A DNA stretch of 64,000 nucleotides from an uncultured bacterium (GCA_905215325.1 CAJMPP010000007.1:4214-68213), one strand, 5' to 3'. Positions 33,016 through 42,050 are shown, numbered from the stretch's first letter. The notes: generated from the letters alone by a model not told the origin. Numbers and translations: made by a program.

Positions 33016-33852
33016 CTACATGCGCTCCAAGCGCTGCACCACCTCGTCGATCTGATCGTCGGGGGTGCTGGCTCCTGCCGTGACGCCCACGGAGGAGCAG
33101 CCCGAGAACCACGCCGGATCAAGCTCGGCGACAGACTCGATGTGGTGCGTGCGCGGGCATTCCGCAGCGCAGATCTCGGCCAGATGCGTGGTGTTGGCCG
33201 AATTGCGCCCGCCGATGACCACGATGGCGTCCACCTGGCTGGCAAGCTCCGCGGCGGCCTGCTGGCGCTGACGCGTGGCCGTGCACACCGTGTCCTTGAC
33301 CTGAGCGGCGACGCCCTGGGCGCGGATGCCCTCGAGCACGTCGTCGAGCGCATCGCGGGTTTGCGTGGTCTGCACGACCACGCCCACGTGCTCGGGCAGG
33401 TCATTTGGCAGGTCGGCGGCCGTTTCCGCCACGTGCACCTGCGCACCGGCCTCATGGGCGTAGGCCACCAAGCCCTCCACCTCGGGATGGCCTTCCTCGC
33501 CCACCACCACCACGTAGCCGCACTCCTCGGCAAGCGTGGCCGCAGCCTTTTGCGCACGGGCGACATGCGGGCACGTGGCATCGATCACAGGAAGCCCGCG
33601 TGCCTCCACCGAGCGACGCACCGCCGGGGTGACGCCGTGGCTGCGGATGATGATGGCCCCGTGCGTTGCCTGCTCGGGCTCCTTGACCGCCAGCACGCCG
33701 CGCGCCTCAAGGTTGGCCACCACCTGGGGATTGTGGATGAGCGGACCCAACGTGAACGCGCTGCCATCACCCTCGCTGGCCTTCAGGGCCAAGTCAAGGG
33801 CTCGCTGCACGCCGTAGCATGCGCCTGCGTTCTTGCTGCGGATGACTTCCAT
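33016..33852 (-). CDS. ispH: 4-hydroxy-3-methylbut-2-enyl diphosphate reductase
   Basis: 278-residue Fe-S enzyme catalysing the last step of the MEP isoprenoid pathway (HMBPP to IPP/DMAPP). Cluster ligands are in NAGACYGV near the N-terminus, DATCPHV and AAECPRTHH; substrate segments LGPLIHNPQVV, RSHGVTP, EEGHPEV and VVQTTQT are present. The start at 33852 (MEVIRSKNAG) is chosen because the AAAGGAT ribosome-binding site lies within the five-codon longer frame. Downstream is the LytTR gene, upstream plsC; there is no clear operon. Confidence 0.96.
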   Translation of the reverse strand: MEVIRSKNAGACYGVQRALDLALKASEGDGSAFTLGPLIHNPQVVANLEARGVLAVKEPEQATHGAIIIRSHGVTPAVRRSVEARGLPVIDATCPHVARAQKAAATLAEECGYVVVVGEEGHPEVEGLVAYAHEAGAQVHVAETAADLPNDLPEHVGVVVQTTQTRDALDDVLEGIRAQGVAAQVKDTVCTATRQRQQAAAELASQVDAIVVIGGRNSANTTHLAEICAAECPRTHHIESVAELDPAWFSGCSSVGVTAGASTPDDQIDEVVQRLERM

Positions 33853-33867
33853 GTCCGATCCTTTCAT

Positions 33868-34015
33868 ATGGTTTGCGGCTTGCGGATAGCTGCCTGCGGG
33901 ATAACGGTTTGCGGCTTACGACCGAGATGTGCGGGTACGCACCTTGCGGTTTGCGGGTTTGCGACTTGAGACCGCGGTCCGCCGATCAGCGGCTTTGCAG
34001 CTTGCGAATCGCGCC
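33868..34015. repeat. Degenerate TTTGCGGCTTGCG repeat block
   Basis: About 150 bp between ispH and plsC containing repeated variants of TTTGCGGCTTGCGG (around 33870, 33909, 33943 and 33994). Irregular spacing; no coding potential seen. Confidence 0.45.
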
Positions 34016-34030
34016 GCGCACGATAGCGCA

Positions 34031-34052
34031 AGGGGCCGCTCTCGCGGCCCCT
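34031..34052 (-). terminator. Terminator of the tyrA-aroA-cmk-plsC operon
   Basis: 9-bp stem AGGGGCCGC/GCGGCCCCT with a 4-nt loop, 16 bp past the plsC stop on the minus strand; the following tract is not T-rich. Confidence 0.65.
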
Positions 34053-34067
34053 GACCCCCCAAACCTG

Positions 34068-34922
34068 CTATTGCTCGGCCTTCGCTGCCTTCTTCGTGGG
34101 GCGCGTCAGCTCGATGGCCTCGGCGGGGGTGTGCTCGGGAATGGGATGGGCGGCGAACACCTCCGTGAAGTCGCGGCCATCGGGGAACAGCGCGACCATA
34201 TCCACCTGCTCGCGCGGCACGCGCTGGTGCAGCGCGAACACCTCGCGCATGGCGTACCACGAGCACCCGTCCAGGCGATCTTCCTTCGGCAGGAAGTCGA
34301 AATCGCTTACCACCAGGGGCTTTCCGTATTCTACCGTGATCTTGGGGAAATGAATGCGCTCACCTTGGCGCTTGACGTTCTCCGCCTCGCGCACGCACAT
34401 GGGCAGGATGGGAGCCTTGCCCATCTTCGCGATGAATGCCGCACCGGAATGGATCTGGGGCGTTTTGCTGCCCTTGCCGCGGCGCGTGCCCTCCGGCAGG
34501 ATGCCCACCAGCTGGTTTCCCTTCAGCATGTGCGCCGCACGCTTGATGGCGGTGCGGTCGGCCGAATCGCGCTTGACGGGGAACGCGCCCACGCGCGAGA
34601 GGATCTGCCCCGCCAAGCCGTGGGCGTTGCCGAACAGCGAGTCGCGGCCCATCAGGCGCACGAACTGGCTCGGACGCGCGGCAACATACATGAGCACCAC
34701 GTCCAAAAACGACGTGTGGTTGGAAACCACCACCACACCGCAGCGGTCCCTGAACGCGCGAAGGTTCTCGCGCCCGTCCACGCGATAACGGAACAGCAGC
34801 TTGAAGACGAAGCCGATCAGCACATACGCGAAGTTCGCGAACCAATGCGGGATCTGCTTCTCGTCGGTGGTGCCTCCGAGCGCGCGGTCCCACATGTCCT
34901 CGTATCTCAGAAACAGGCTCAT
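34068..34922 (-). CDS. plsC: 1-acyl-sn-glycerol-3-phosphate acyltransferase
   Basis: 284-residue membrane-associated acyltransferase converting lysophosphatidate to phosphatidate. N-terminal hydrophobic segment (FANFAYVLIGFVFKLLF), catalytic NHTSFLD (NHx4D) near residue 68, and the phosphate-binding PEGTRRGKG near 144. A C-terminal extension of about 60 residues ending in KKAAKAEQ is longer than in minimal PlsC. Its ATG overlaps the cmk stop by four bases (ATGA), so it is translationally coupled as the last gene of tyrA-aroA-cmk-plsC. Confidence 0.93.
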   Translation of the reverse strand: MSLFLRYEDMWDRALGGTTDEKQIPHWFANFAYVLIGFVFKLLFRYRVDGRENLRAFRDRCGVVVVSNHTSFLDVVLMYVAARPSQFVRLMGRDSLFGNAHGLAGQILSRVGAFPVKRDSADRTAIKRAAHMLKGNQLVGILPEGTRRGKGSKTPQIHSGAAFIAKMGKAPILPMCVREAENVKRQGERIHFPKITVEYGKPLVVSDFDFLPKEDRLDGCSWYAMREVFALHQRVPREQVDMVALFPDGRDFTEVFAAHPIPEHTPAEAIELTRPTKKAAKAEQ

Positions 34923-35599
34923 ACGTGCACGCCCTTCTCCTGGGCCAGCCCGCAGATGCGCTCGATGATCTGCTCGATAGTGCGGCCGGTGGAATCCATC
35001 TGCACGGCATCGGGCGCCGGCTTGAGCGGGCTGGTGTCGCGCGAGGAGTCGATGGCGTCGCGGCGCTCGATGTCGGCGAGCACCTCGGCGTAATCGGTGC
35101 TTCCCACGCCACGGCGCTCGTTTTGCGCCACGCGGCGATGGGCGCGCTCGGCGGCGCTAGCGGTCAGAAACACCTTCAGCTCGGCCTCGGGGAACACCGC
35201 CGTGCCGATGTCGCGGCCCTCCACCACGTAGTTGCCCGCGCGGCCGATGCGCTGCTGCTGGGCCACAAGCGCCTGGCGAACGGCGGGGGCAGCGGCCACG
35301 GCGCTGACGGAACGGTCGATCTCCGCCGTGCGGATGGCGTCGGTCACGTCCACGCCGGCGATGGAGACGCGGCGCGGCAGCGGGTCGCCCGGCTCATGGG
35401 AAAACCCGATCTCGTGCATGTCGGCGATGCGGCCGAGCGCTTCGCCGTCTTCCAGCGAGACGCCGTCTTGCAGCGCCTGCCAGGCGATGGAACGGTACAT
35501 GGCGCCCGTGTCCAGGCACGAGAAGCCCAGACGGCGCGCGACCGCCTTCGAAACGGTCGATTTGCCGGCCCCGCTCGGGCCGTCGATTGCGATGATCAT
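34919..35599 (-). CDS. cmk: Cytidylate kinase
   Basis: 226-residue nucleotide kinase phosphorylating CMP/dCMP. P-loop IDGPSGAGKSTVSK at residue 4, LDTGAMYR, the CMP-specific insert region and GRDIGTAVFP plus RRDAIDSSRDTSPLK near the C-terminus are intact. The start at 35599 overlaps the aroA stop (ATGA) with AAAGG upstream; the 70-codon longer frame lies in the aroA coding region in another frame and is not used. It is between aroA and plsC, a common arrangement in Gram-positive bacteria. Confidence 0.96.
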   Translation of the reverse strand: MIIAIDGPSGAGKSTVSKAVARRLGFSCLDTGAMYRSIAWQALQDGVSLEDGEALGRIADMHEIGFSHEPGDPLPRRVSIAGVDVTDAIRTAEIDRSVSAVAAAPAVRQALVAQQQRIGRAGNYVVEGRDIGTAVFPEAELKVFLTASAAERAHRRVAQNERRGVGSTDYAEVLADIERRDAIDSSRDTSPLKPAPDAVQMDSTGRTIEQIIERICGLAQEKGVHV

Positions 35600-36915
35600 C
35601 GTGCAAGCCTTTCGATATCGTCCAAGAAGCCGGGATAGCTGACGCACACGGCCTCGAAATCCTTGATGCTCACAGGGGCCTTGCCGGTCAGGCCGACAAG
35701 CGACCAGGTCATAGCAAGGCGATGGTCGCCGAGCGAGTCGAACTCGAGCCCCTCGGGGACCTGCAAGCCGGGCTGGCCCTCGATGTAAAGGTCGTCGCCT
35801 TCGCACCATGCGTCCACGCCCAGCTTGGCCAGACCGTCCATTATAGCGGCAAGTCGGTCGGTTTCCTTCACACGAAGCTCCCCCGCCTGACGGAACACGG
35901 TAATGCCATGAGCATGGGCCGCCACCAGCGCCAGCACGGGGATCTCGTCGATGATGCCTGCGATCTTATCGGCCGGCACCTCGCAACCGCGCAGGTCGGG
36001 CGTATAGCAGGCCTCGATGATGCCGTAAGGTTCCTTGCCCGCCGCCCCCGTGTGCGCGACGCTGACCTGGGCGCCCATGCGTTCGAGCGTGCGCACGAAG
36101 CCGATACGGGCAGTGTTCAGGCTAACGTCCTCGATCTGAATCGAGCTTGCGGGGCGCAAAACCGCCGCACACACAAGGAACGCCGCCGAAGAAGGGTCGC
36201 CCGGCACAAGAACCTCGCCGGCCTGGGGCTGGGCGGGGCCGGTCACGCTGGCCGTGCAGGAGCCGGCCGTGGTTGCCACGCCGTATTCGGGCAGCATGAG
36301 CTCGGTATGGTTGCGGCTCGGCGCCGGCTCGTTGACCGTAGTGGTTCCCGAGGCGTACATGCCGGCAAGCAGCACAGCGGTCTTGAGCTGGGCCGATGCC
36401 ATGGGGGCATCATAGACGAGGGGGCGCAGCCCGCCGCCGTGGATGGTGATGGGCAGCGTCTCACGGCCTTCGGGAAGGAAGCGCGCGCCCATCTTCATGA
36501 GCGGCGCGGTGATGCGGCGCATCGGGCGCTTGCACAGCGAGGAATCGCCCGTGAGCGTGACCTGGATATCCCACGGCGCCAGGATGCCCATGAGCAGGCG
36601 CACCGTGGTGCCGGAGTTGCCGCAATCCACGGGCTCGGCGGGCTGGCCGGGACCGGCGGCGCCCCAACCGGTGATGCCGCCGGCAAGGCTTCCGTCGGCC
36701 TGCTTCTCCAGGCTGACCTGGGCACCCAGCGCGCGCACGGCCCCGATGGAGCTGCGCACGTCGGCGGAATCCAGCACGCCCGACACGCGCGAGGTGCCCT
36801 CGGCCATGGCGGAGAACAGCACGGCTCGGTGGCTGATGGACTTATCGCCCGGCACGCGCGTGGAGCCGTGCATGGGGCCTTCCAACGGTTCGATGACGGT
36901 GACGTTATCCGACAT
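35596..36915 (-). CDS. aroA: 3-phosphoshikimate 1-carboxyvinyltransferase (EPSP synthase)
   Basis: 439-residue shikimate-pathway enzyme joining phosphoenolpyruvate and shikimate-3-phosphate. Visible: VPGDKSISHRAVLFSAMA at the N-terminus, CGNSGTTVRLLMG near 97, PGDPSSAAFLVCAA, VKETDRLAAI and the C-terminal SLGDHRLAMTWSLVGL. Full length. It begins inside the last codons of tyrA (11-bp overlap) behind AAGGAG and ends overlapping cmk, so the aromatic amino acid genes are tightly coupled. The CGNSGTTVRL segment carries no obvious changes of the kind linked to glyphosate tolerance. Confidence 0.96.
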   Translation of the reverse strand: MSDNVTVIEPLEGPMHGSTRVPGDKSISHRAVLFSAMAEGTSRVSGVLDSADVRSSIGAVRALGAQVSLEKQADGSLAGGITGWGAAGPGQPAEPVDCGNSGTTVRLLMGILAPWDIQVTLTGDSSLCKRPMRRITAPLMKMGARFLPEGRETLPITIHGGGLRPLVYDAPMASAQLKTAVLLAGMYASGTTTVNEPAPSRNHTELMLPEYGVATTAGSCTASVTGPAQPQAGEVLVPGDPSSAAFLVCAAVLRPASSIQIEDVSLNTARIGFVRTLERMGAQVSVAHTGAAGKEPYGIIEACYTPDLRGCEVPADKIAGIIDEIPVLALVAAHAHGITVFRQAGELRVKETDRLAAIMDGLAKLGVDAWCEGDDLYIEGQPGLQVPEGLEFDSLGDHRLAMTWSLVGLTGKAPVSIKDFEAVCVSYPGFLDDIERLAR

Positions 36916-38077
36916 GGGCGTGCTCCTTAGGCGCTAGCGGACTGAACGAAACGGAGAAACCGGCGTTGATCAGGTGCGCCGACAGCTTGCCGATGTCGCC
37001 TTCGTCGGTGAGCACGAGCGAGAGCACGGCCGAGTCCTCGGTGACGTGATCGATCTCGATGGACTGGATGTTGCACCCCACCTTGCTGGTGATGGTGGTG
37101 ACCTCTGCCACCACGCCGGGACGGTCCTCCATGGGGATGCGCACCTCCAGCAGGCGCTCGGTGCACGGCAGCCAAGCAGCCGGCAGCGTGCGGCGGGCGT
37201 CGGCGGCCTCGGCGAGCAGGCTGGTCAACGTTGCGCGATCGCCCGCTTCAAGCGCATCGGCGAACTGCCCGATGATGCCCTGCATCTCGCGCAAACCACC
37301 CAAAAGCGCATCTTTGTTGTCGAAGGCGATGCCGCACCATAGCTCGGGCGAGCCGGCCGCGATGCGCGTGGAGTCCTTGAACCCGCCCGCTGCCAGGCGC
37401 ATAAGCGAATCCTGGCCCTTTGCGTGGCGCACCGCAAGCTGCACGAGCGAGCTGGCGGTGAAATGCGGCACGTGGCTGACCACGGCAACCGCCGCGTCAT
37501 GCTGCTCGCGCGGCAGGCTGATCACGCGCGCGCCGATGCCGGTGATCAGCTCATGCAGGCGCGTGAAATGCTCCGCCGGCGTATCGGCGTCGGGGCACAA
37601 GATCCAGTACGCGCCCTTGAACAGGTCGGCGCGAGCGCCCACGATACCGTTCTTCTCGGAGCCGGCCATGGGGTGTCCAGGGACGAAGTTCTGCGGATAC
37701 GGAAGCGTGTGCGCGGCCATCTCGATGATGCGGCTTTTCGTGGAGGCGGTATCGGTGATGATGCCGCGATAGCCCCACGCAGCCAAGTCCTTCAGATAAC
37801 CTTCCACCACGCTGACGGGCGTGGCCAAAACCACCAGGTCGCAGCCGTCTTCGATGAACGCTCGGAACTCCGCGGCATCGGGGGCGGCGGTTGCGGTGGC
37901 CCAGCCCCTGTTGACGGCCTCGACGCGAGTGGACAGGTCGGTGTCGACAGCCATGACCTGCGCCGATGGGTTTGCCGCGCGCAATGCGGCGGCGAAGCTG
38001 GCGCCGATGAGGCCGAAGCCGATGACGGCTATGCGTTCGAAGCCGCCTGTTTTCGCTTGATCGATTGCTTGTGCCAT
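36905..38077 (-). CDS. tyrA: Prephenate dehydrogenase with ACT domain
   Basis: 390-residue enzyme for tyrosine synthesis (prephenate to 4-hydroxyphenylpyruvate, NAD+). N-terminal Rossmann domain (IAVIGFGLIGASFAAALR), TDTASTKSRI, the catalytic FVPGHPMAGSEKNG, LPREQHDAAVAVVSHVPH, and a C-terminal ACT domain (about 315-385: LLEVRIPMEDRPGVVAEVTT) expected to sense tyrosine. The ATG at 38077 is chosen; a TTG 17 codons earlier has no homologous extension. First gene of tyrA-aroA-cmk-plsC. Confidence 0.94.
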   Translation of the reverse strand: MAQAIDQAKTGGFERIAVIGFGLIGASFAAALRAANPSAQVMAVDTDLSTRVEAVNRGWATATAAPDAAEFRAFIEDGCDLVVLATPVSVVEGYLKDLAAWGYRGIITDTASTKSRIIEMAAHTLPYPQNFVPGHPMAGSEKNGIVGARADLFKGAYWILCPDADTPAEHFTRLHELITGIGARVISLPREQHDAAVAVVSHVPHFTASSLVQLAVRHAKGQDSLMRLAAGGFKDSTRIAAGSPELWCGIAFDNKDALLGGLREMQGIIGQFADALEAGDRATLTSLLAEAADARRTLPAAWLPCTERLLEVRIPMEDRPGVVAEVTTITSKVGCNIQSIEIDHVTEDSAVLSLVLTDEGDIGKLSAHLINAGFSVSFSPLAPKEHAHVG

Positions 38078-38292
38078 AAGGCGATGCAGACCTTCCGAAT
38101 CCGATCTAGGATAGGACGTTGCGGGCAAGCCGGCATCGCATCGGCATGCGCGAAACCGCCGCGCAGGTCAAAGAAGTCCCGCGACAAGGCGAAACGCCGA
38201 GTTCGCAAACACCAGCAGTTTACCCGGGTGACCATTATAGCCGTTTCCCGACGGCACGCATCCCGCGCCCCACGCAAGCACGAGGGCCACAC

Positions 38293-38372
38293 GAACAGGG
38301 GACGGAGGTGCGTTCACGGTTGCCCTTTCATTTCCCAAAGAGCCCTCGTGAACGCACCTCCGCCACCTGTTC
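38293..38372. repeat. 80-bp palindromic element with GGGGACGG core
   Basis: GAACAGG (38293-38299) pairs with CCTGTTC (38366-38372) and GGAGGTGCGTTCACG (38304-38318) pairs with CGTGAACGCACCTCC (38347-38361). It lies in the tyrA upstream region between genes on the same strand. Confidence 0.8.
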
Positions 38373-38403
38373 ACACGCACGTCGCCTGCTCACGCGCCGT
38401 CCC

Positions 38404-39285
38404 CTACTTAATGGACGCGTGCAGCGCCGCTACCTCTTCAGGCGTGAGTTCGCGCCATTGGCCGCGGGGCAGGTCGCCTAGCTCGATGGGGCCGAAGCTG
38501 TCGCGGTGCAGGGCCAAAACACCGTGCTTGATGGCCGACAGCATGCGCTTGACCTGGCGTTTCCTTCCTTCGCGCAACACCACGCGCACCACGGCGCGCT
38601 GCTGGGAGCGCTTGCGCAGGATGGCGGCGCGTTGCGGGCTGGGCACGCTGCCGTTGGGCTCGTGGTCGGGCACGGCGGGCGGCACCTCCAGCATGGACAG
38701 CGCGCGCTTCGCTTCCGCGCCTTCCACCAGCGCGGCCTTCGCAGGCGCGGTCATGCCATCGTCCAGCTGGATGCCCTGCTCAAGCTGGCCCAGCTGCTCG
38801 GGCGTGGGCTTGCCGTTGACCAGCGCCAAATAGCGCTTCTCCACGTGATGACGCGGGTGCAAAAGGCCGTTGCCCAGCTCGCCGTCGGTGCTGAACAGCA
38901 AAAGCCCCGTGGTGTCGAAGTCCAAACGTCCGATGGGGAACAGCCCCGGGAAGCGGTCGGTGGGCACGAGCTCGGCCACCGTGGGACGGCCCTGCGGGTC
39001 GGACATGGTGGTCACGTAGCCGGCGGGTTTGTGCAGCATGATGGTGACGGGGCCGCCCTCCAAGCGCACGGGCACGCCGTCAACGGCCACCTGGTCCACA
39101 AGCGGGTCCACCTTGCTGCCCAGCTCGGTGATCACCTGGCCGTTCACCGTCACGCGCCCGGCCGTCATGAGGTTCTCCGACCCGCGGCGGCTTGCCGCGC
39201 CGGCGCGCGCCAGGAACTTCTGCAGGCGCATGGGCACAAGGCGCTCCTCGGGCTGCGTTTGGTTGGGTTTGAGTTGCCTGGTCAT
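38404..39285 (-). CDS. rluB: rRNA pseudouridine synthase, RsuA/RluB family
   Basis: 293-residue RNA-modifying enzyme. N-terminal S4 RNA-binding domain (MRLQKFLARAGAASRRGSE) and a catalytic domain with the GRLD motif (FPIGRLDFDTTGLLLFSTDG; Asp nucleophile), LHPRHHVEKRYLALV and the C-terminal REGRKRQVKRMLSAIKH. An insertion of about 40 residues (around 195-235, rich in Pro/Arg) separates the last two blocks. Likely target is 23S rRNA helix 89 (RluB-like), but RsuA-type specificity cannot be excluded. The start at 39285 has GGGAGA; Met19 (39231) is an alternative. Downstream of scpAB, as in many Gram-positive genomes. Confidence 0.92.
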   Translation of the reverse strand: MTRQLKPNQTQPEERLVPMRLQKFLARAGAASRRGSENLMTAGRVTVNGQVITELGSKVDPLVDQVAVDGVPVRLEGGPVTIMLHKPAGYVTTMSDPQGRPTVAELVPTDRFPGLFPIGRLDFDTTGLLLFSTDGELGNGLLHPRHHVEKRYLALVNGKPTPEQLGQLEQGIQLDDGMTAPAKAALVEGAEAKRALSMLEVPPAVPDHEPNGSVPSPQRAAILRKRSQQRAVVRVVLREGRKRQVKRMLSAIKHGVLALHRDSFGPIELGDLPRGQWRELTPEEVAALHASIK

Positions 39286-39327
39286 GATTCTCCCATCACA
39301 GGTCGGTCGAGGTTTGCCGGGGGCCGG

Positions 39328-40275
39328 TTATTCGTCGTCGGTTTCGAACTTCAGGTTGTCGAAGTCGATCTTCTCCACCAGCCCGAAGCTTTGCGCCATG
39401 GCATCGGCGAGCATCTGCTGCGCGGCGCTGCTCGCAGGACCATCGCCGGCCGGGAACGCCACCTGCGAACCCGATGCGTCGGGCGCCGGGTCGTCGGCGG
39501 AAAACGCCAGCTGACCATCCGCCGCGGCGCGTTCAGGCGCCGCCTGCCGGGGTCCGCGAGCCTCGCCGCCGCCGGCACCCTGCTGCGAGGTCAACGCGGC
39601 GCCGGCACCTTCGTCATCGAAGTCGAACTGCAGGCCGTCGAGCGGATCGGCGGCTTCCCCATCCGACACCTGCGCCTCGGGCGCTACCCGCGCCTCCTGC
39701 CCGCCCGCGCTCAGGCGCTCGCGGATGAGCTGGCGCGTGGCATCGTCGGGCGCGAACTCGTCCAAATCGGGAAGGTCGCGCACCGAGCGCAGCCCGAACT
39801 TCTCCAGGAAGCCGCGCGTTGTGGCGTACAGCGTGGGGTTGCCCGGCGCGTCAGCCTGCCCCGCTTCGCGGATCAAACCCTTCTCCACCAGCGAGTTTAT
39901 GGAACTGTCGGAGTTCACGCCGCGCACGCTGGCAACGCCGGCGCGCGTGCAGGGCTGCAGGTAGGCCACGATGGCGAGCGTTTCCATGGCCGCTTGCGAA
40001 AGCTTGCGCGTGTCCCACGACAATACGTACTTCTCCACCAGGTCGTGGTAGGCGGGATGCGTATACAGCCGCCAGCCGCCGGCAACCTCGCGCAGCTGGA
40101 TGCCGCGCTGCTCGCGCTCCAGCTTCTCGCGCAGGTCCACCAGCGCCTGCTCGACCAGCTTCGGGTCGGCCTCCAGCATATCGGCCAGCTCGATGACGCC
40201 GACCGGTTCGTCGGTGACGAACAGCATGGCCTCTATGGCGCCAGGCAACTGCGCCTGATCAAGTCCTTCGAACAT
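39328..40275 (-). CDS. scpB: Segregation and condensation protein B
   Basis: 315-residue winged-helix kleisin partner of SMC. Residues 1-185 match ScpB (AIEAMLFVTDEPVGVIELADML, GWRLYTHPAY, LSQAAMETLAIVAYLQPCTRAGVASVRGVNSD with I/L changes). A C-terminal tail of about 120 residues, acidic and Ala/Gly-rich, is longer than usual for ScpB (about 190-200). The ATG at 40275 directly abuts the scpA stop with GGGGAGG inside the scpA end, so the two are translationally coupled. Works with ScpA and SMC in chromosome segregation. Confidence 0.94.
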   Translation of the reverse strand: MFEGLDQAQLPGAIEAMLFVTDEPVGVIELADMLEADPKLVEQALVDLREKLEREQRGIQLREVAGGWRLYTHPAYHDLVEKYVLSWDTRKLSQAAMETLAIVAYLQPCTRAGVASVRGVNSDSSINSLVEKGLIREAGQADAPGNPTLYATTRGFLEKFGLRSVRDLPDLDEFAPDDATRQLIRERLSAGGQEARVAPEAQVSDGEAADPLDGLQFDFDDEGAGAALTSQQGAGGGEARGPRQAAPERAAADGQLAFSADDPAPDASGSQVAFPAGDGPASSAAQQMLADAMAQSFGLVEKIDFDNLKFETDDE

Positions 40276-41067
40276 CTATTCCTCCCCAACCGACGTCAGC
40301 GCGTCGTCGCCATCCAGCAAAAGCTCGCCCGAGCCCTCGATGTACTCGATGTCGATGTCGCCGAACAGCTGGCTTTGCTCAACGCGAACCATGGAGCGCT
40401 TGTACAGCTCGAGCACCGCCAAGAACGTGACCACCACCAGCGGCGTGGGGGCATCTTCGGCGATCAGCTGCGAGAAACGCAGCTGCTTGAGGTTGCGGAT
40501 GCGCTGATGGATGGCGCGCACGTGCACCTCCACCGGGATGGGCTTCGCGGCGATGTGCTCGCTTTCCAGCAGGAACACCTCGCGCCGCGCTAGCGCGCGG
40601 GCGGCAAGCAGCGCCAGCGAGTCAAGCGACACATCGCGCAAGAAATCGGGCATGAGGTTCAGGAAGCACGCCTCGGGGCCGAACGGGCGCGGATGCATGC
40701 GACCCTCGACGATAAACCGCGCATGCAGGGCCGCGGCGGCGTTCTTGTACTGCTTGTATTCCAGCAGACGTTCCACCAACATGTCGCGCGCCTCGGAGGG
40801 CGCCAGCTCGGCGATGTCATCCTCCACCTCGATATGCTCGCGCGGCAGCAGGCTTTGCGCCTTGATCTCCAATAGCGTGCTGGCCACCAGCAGAAAATCG
40901 CTGGCAACGTCCAAGTCGAGGTTCTGCATGCGGCCCACTTCGGCCAGGTACTGGTCGGCGATCTGCGTGATGTTGATGGCGCCGATGTCAACCTTTTGGC
41001 GGCTGACCAGGTACAACAGCAGATCGAACGGCCCCTCGAAACTGTCGGTGCGAACGCGATACGACAC
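40276..41067 (-). CDS. scpA: Segregation and condensation protein A
   Basis: 263-residue kleisin. N-terminal FEGPFDLLLYLVSRQKVDIGAINI and QIADQYLAEV, LDVASDFLLVASTLLEIKAQSLLP and a C-terminal winged helix (VVVTFLAVLELYKRSMVRVEQSQLFGDI) are all typical. GTG start at 41067, 15 bp after the M50 peptidase stop, giving an operon M50-scpA-scpB-(rluB). It bridges the SMC heads and binds ScpB. Confidence 0.95.
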   Translation of the reverse strand: MSYRVRTDSFEGPFDLLLYLVSRQKVDIGAINITQIADQYLAEVGRMQNLDLDVASDFLLVASTLLEIKAQSLLPREHIEVEDDIAELAPSEARDMLVERLLEYKQYKNAAAALHARFIVEGRMHPRPFGPEACFLNLMPDFLRDVSLDSLALLAARALARREVFLLESEHIAAKPIPVEVHVRAIHQRIRNLKQLRFSQLIAEDAPTPLVVVTFLAVLELYKRSMVRVEQSQLFGDIDIEYIEGSGELLLDGDDALTSVGEE

Positions 41068-41082
41068 GATGCCCCGCCGCCC

Positions 41083-41769
41083 CTACGAAATAGCGAAGGG
41101 GAACAGCAGGTTGCCCAGATTGCCGGCGGTGACGTCCAGGTAGATGCCGAACACGTTCACATGGATGATATACGGCAGCAAAATGGCCACGATCATGAAG
41201 ATCGGGAACGCATACTGCTGCACCTTGTAGTATTTCGGCAACCACTTCACCGGCATGAAGAACGCGAAGATGGAGCTGCCGTCCAGCGGCGGGATGGGCA
41301 GCAGGTTGAAGAACATAAGGTACAGGTTGATCAGCGCGAACATGGGCAGGAACATCAGGTAGAAATAGCCGAACGCCTGGCTTTGCACCACCCACTGCGC
41401 AACGGGGGCGAACCCGTAGAACACCCACGCGACCACGGCCGCCAGCACGGCGAGCAACAGGTTGGCGGCGGGGCCGGCCAGGCCCACGATCAAGTCGCCC
41501 TTGCGCGGGTCCTTGAAGTACGCGGGGTTGTACGGCACCGGCTTGGCGTAGCCGAACACGGGCATGTTCATGGCCATGAGCAAAAACGGCATGATAACGG
41601 TGCCGAACGGATCGACGTGCGCAAGCGGGTTGAACGACAGGCGCCCCGCGCGCTTGGCGGTAGGGTCGCCCAGTTTCCAGGCAGCAAAGCCGTGCGCCAT
41701 CTCGTGCAACACGATGGCGGGAACGAAGCTCAAGATCGAGCAGATGAGATAAGGAAGCTGTGTAGTCAT
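41083..41769 (-). CDS. Site-2-protease-type M50 membrane peptidase
   Basis: 228-residue integral membrane zinc peptidase. The metal motif HEMAHGF is near residue 24, the third ligand motif NLLPIPPLDGSS near 160, and about five hydrophobic segments are seen. This small M50 subfamily sits next to scpAB in many Gram-positive bacteria; substrates are unknown. The start at 41769 is chosen because the membrane domain begins there and TATAAT lies just upstream; the longer frame to 41958 crosses a repeat-rich intergenic region. Confidence 0.92.
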   Translation of the reverse strand: MTTQLPYLICSILSFVPAIVLHEMAHGFAAWKLGDPTAKRAGRLSFNPLAHVDPFGTVIMPFLLMAMNMPVFGYAKPVPYNPAYFKDPRKGDLIVGLAGPAANLLLAVLAAVVAWVFYGFAPVAQWVVQSQAFGYFYLMFLPMFALINLYLMFFNLLPIPPLDGSSIFAFFMPVKWLPKYYKVQQYAFPIFMIVAILLPYIIHVNVFGIYLDVTAGNLGNLLFPFAIS

Positions 41770-41778
41770 AATCGCACC

Positions 41779-41808
41779 ATTATAACGCCACAAACGCCAA
41801 TGCGAAAC
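41779..41808 (-). promoter_or_regulatory. Promoter of the M50-scpA-scpB operon
   Basis: On the minus strand: TTCGCA, 18-bp spacer, TATAAT (ATTATA at 41779-41784 on +), only 9 bp before the ATG at 41769. The transcript would have almost no leader. Confidence 0.5.
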
Positions 41809-41822
41809 CGACAACCGACCTA

Positions 41823-42016
41823 AAACCCATTCGTAATGCCAATAAGCACAAGCAAACTCGATAGACGCCGCGCCGCGAAACGACAACCCGGCGGCGGGCG
41901 CTCGATCTCCCCTGTTCTGAAACCCATTCGTAACACTAATAACCACAAGCAAGCTCAATAGCCGCCGCGCCGCGAAACGATGATCTGACGGCAGGCGCTA
42001 AATTTTCCCCCGTTCA
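41823..42016. repeat. 97-bp tandem duplication
   Basis: Two diverged direct copies, 41823-41919 and 41920-42016, each beginning AAACCCATTCGTAA and containing GCCGCGCCGCGAAACGA. Noncoding. Confidence 0.8.
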
Positions 42017-42050
42017 TACGGGGACGGGAAACGCGAGCTCAAACCCGAAA

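Noticed and set aside
38506..40593. 695-codon open frame on the + strand
   Set aside because: Antisense to rluB, scpB and scpA; composition is that of a shadow frame.
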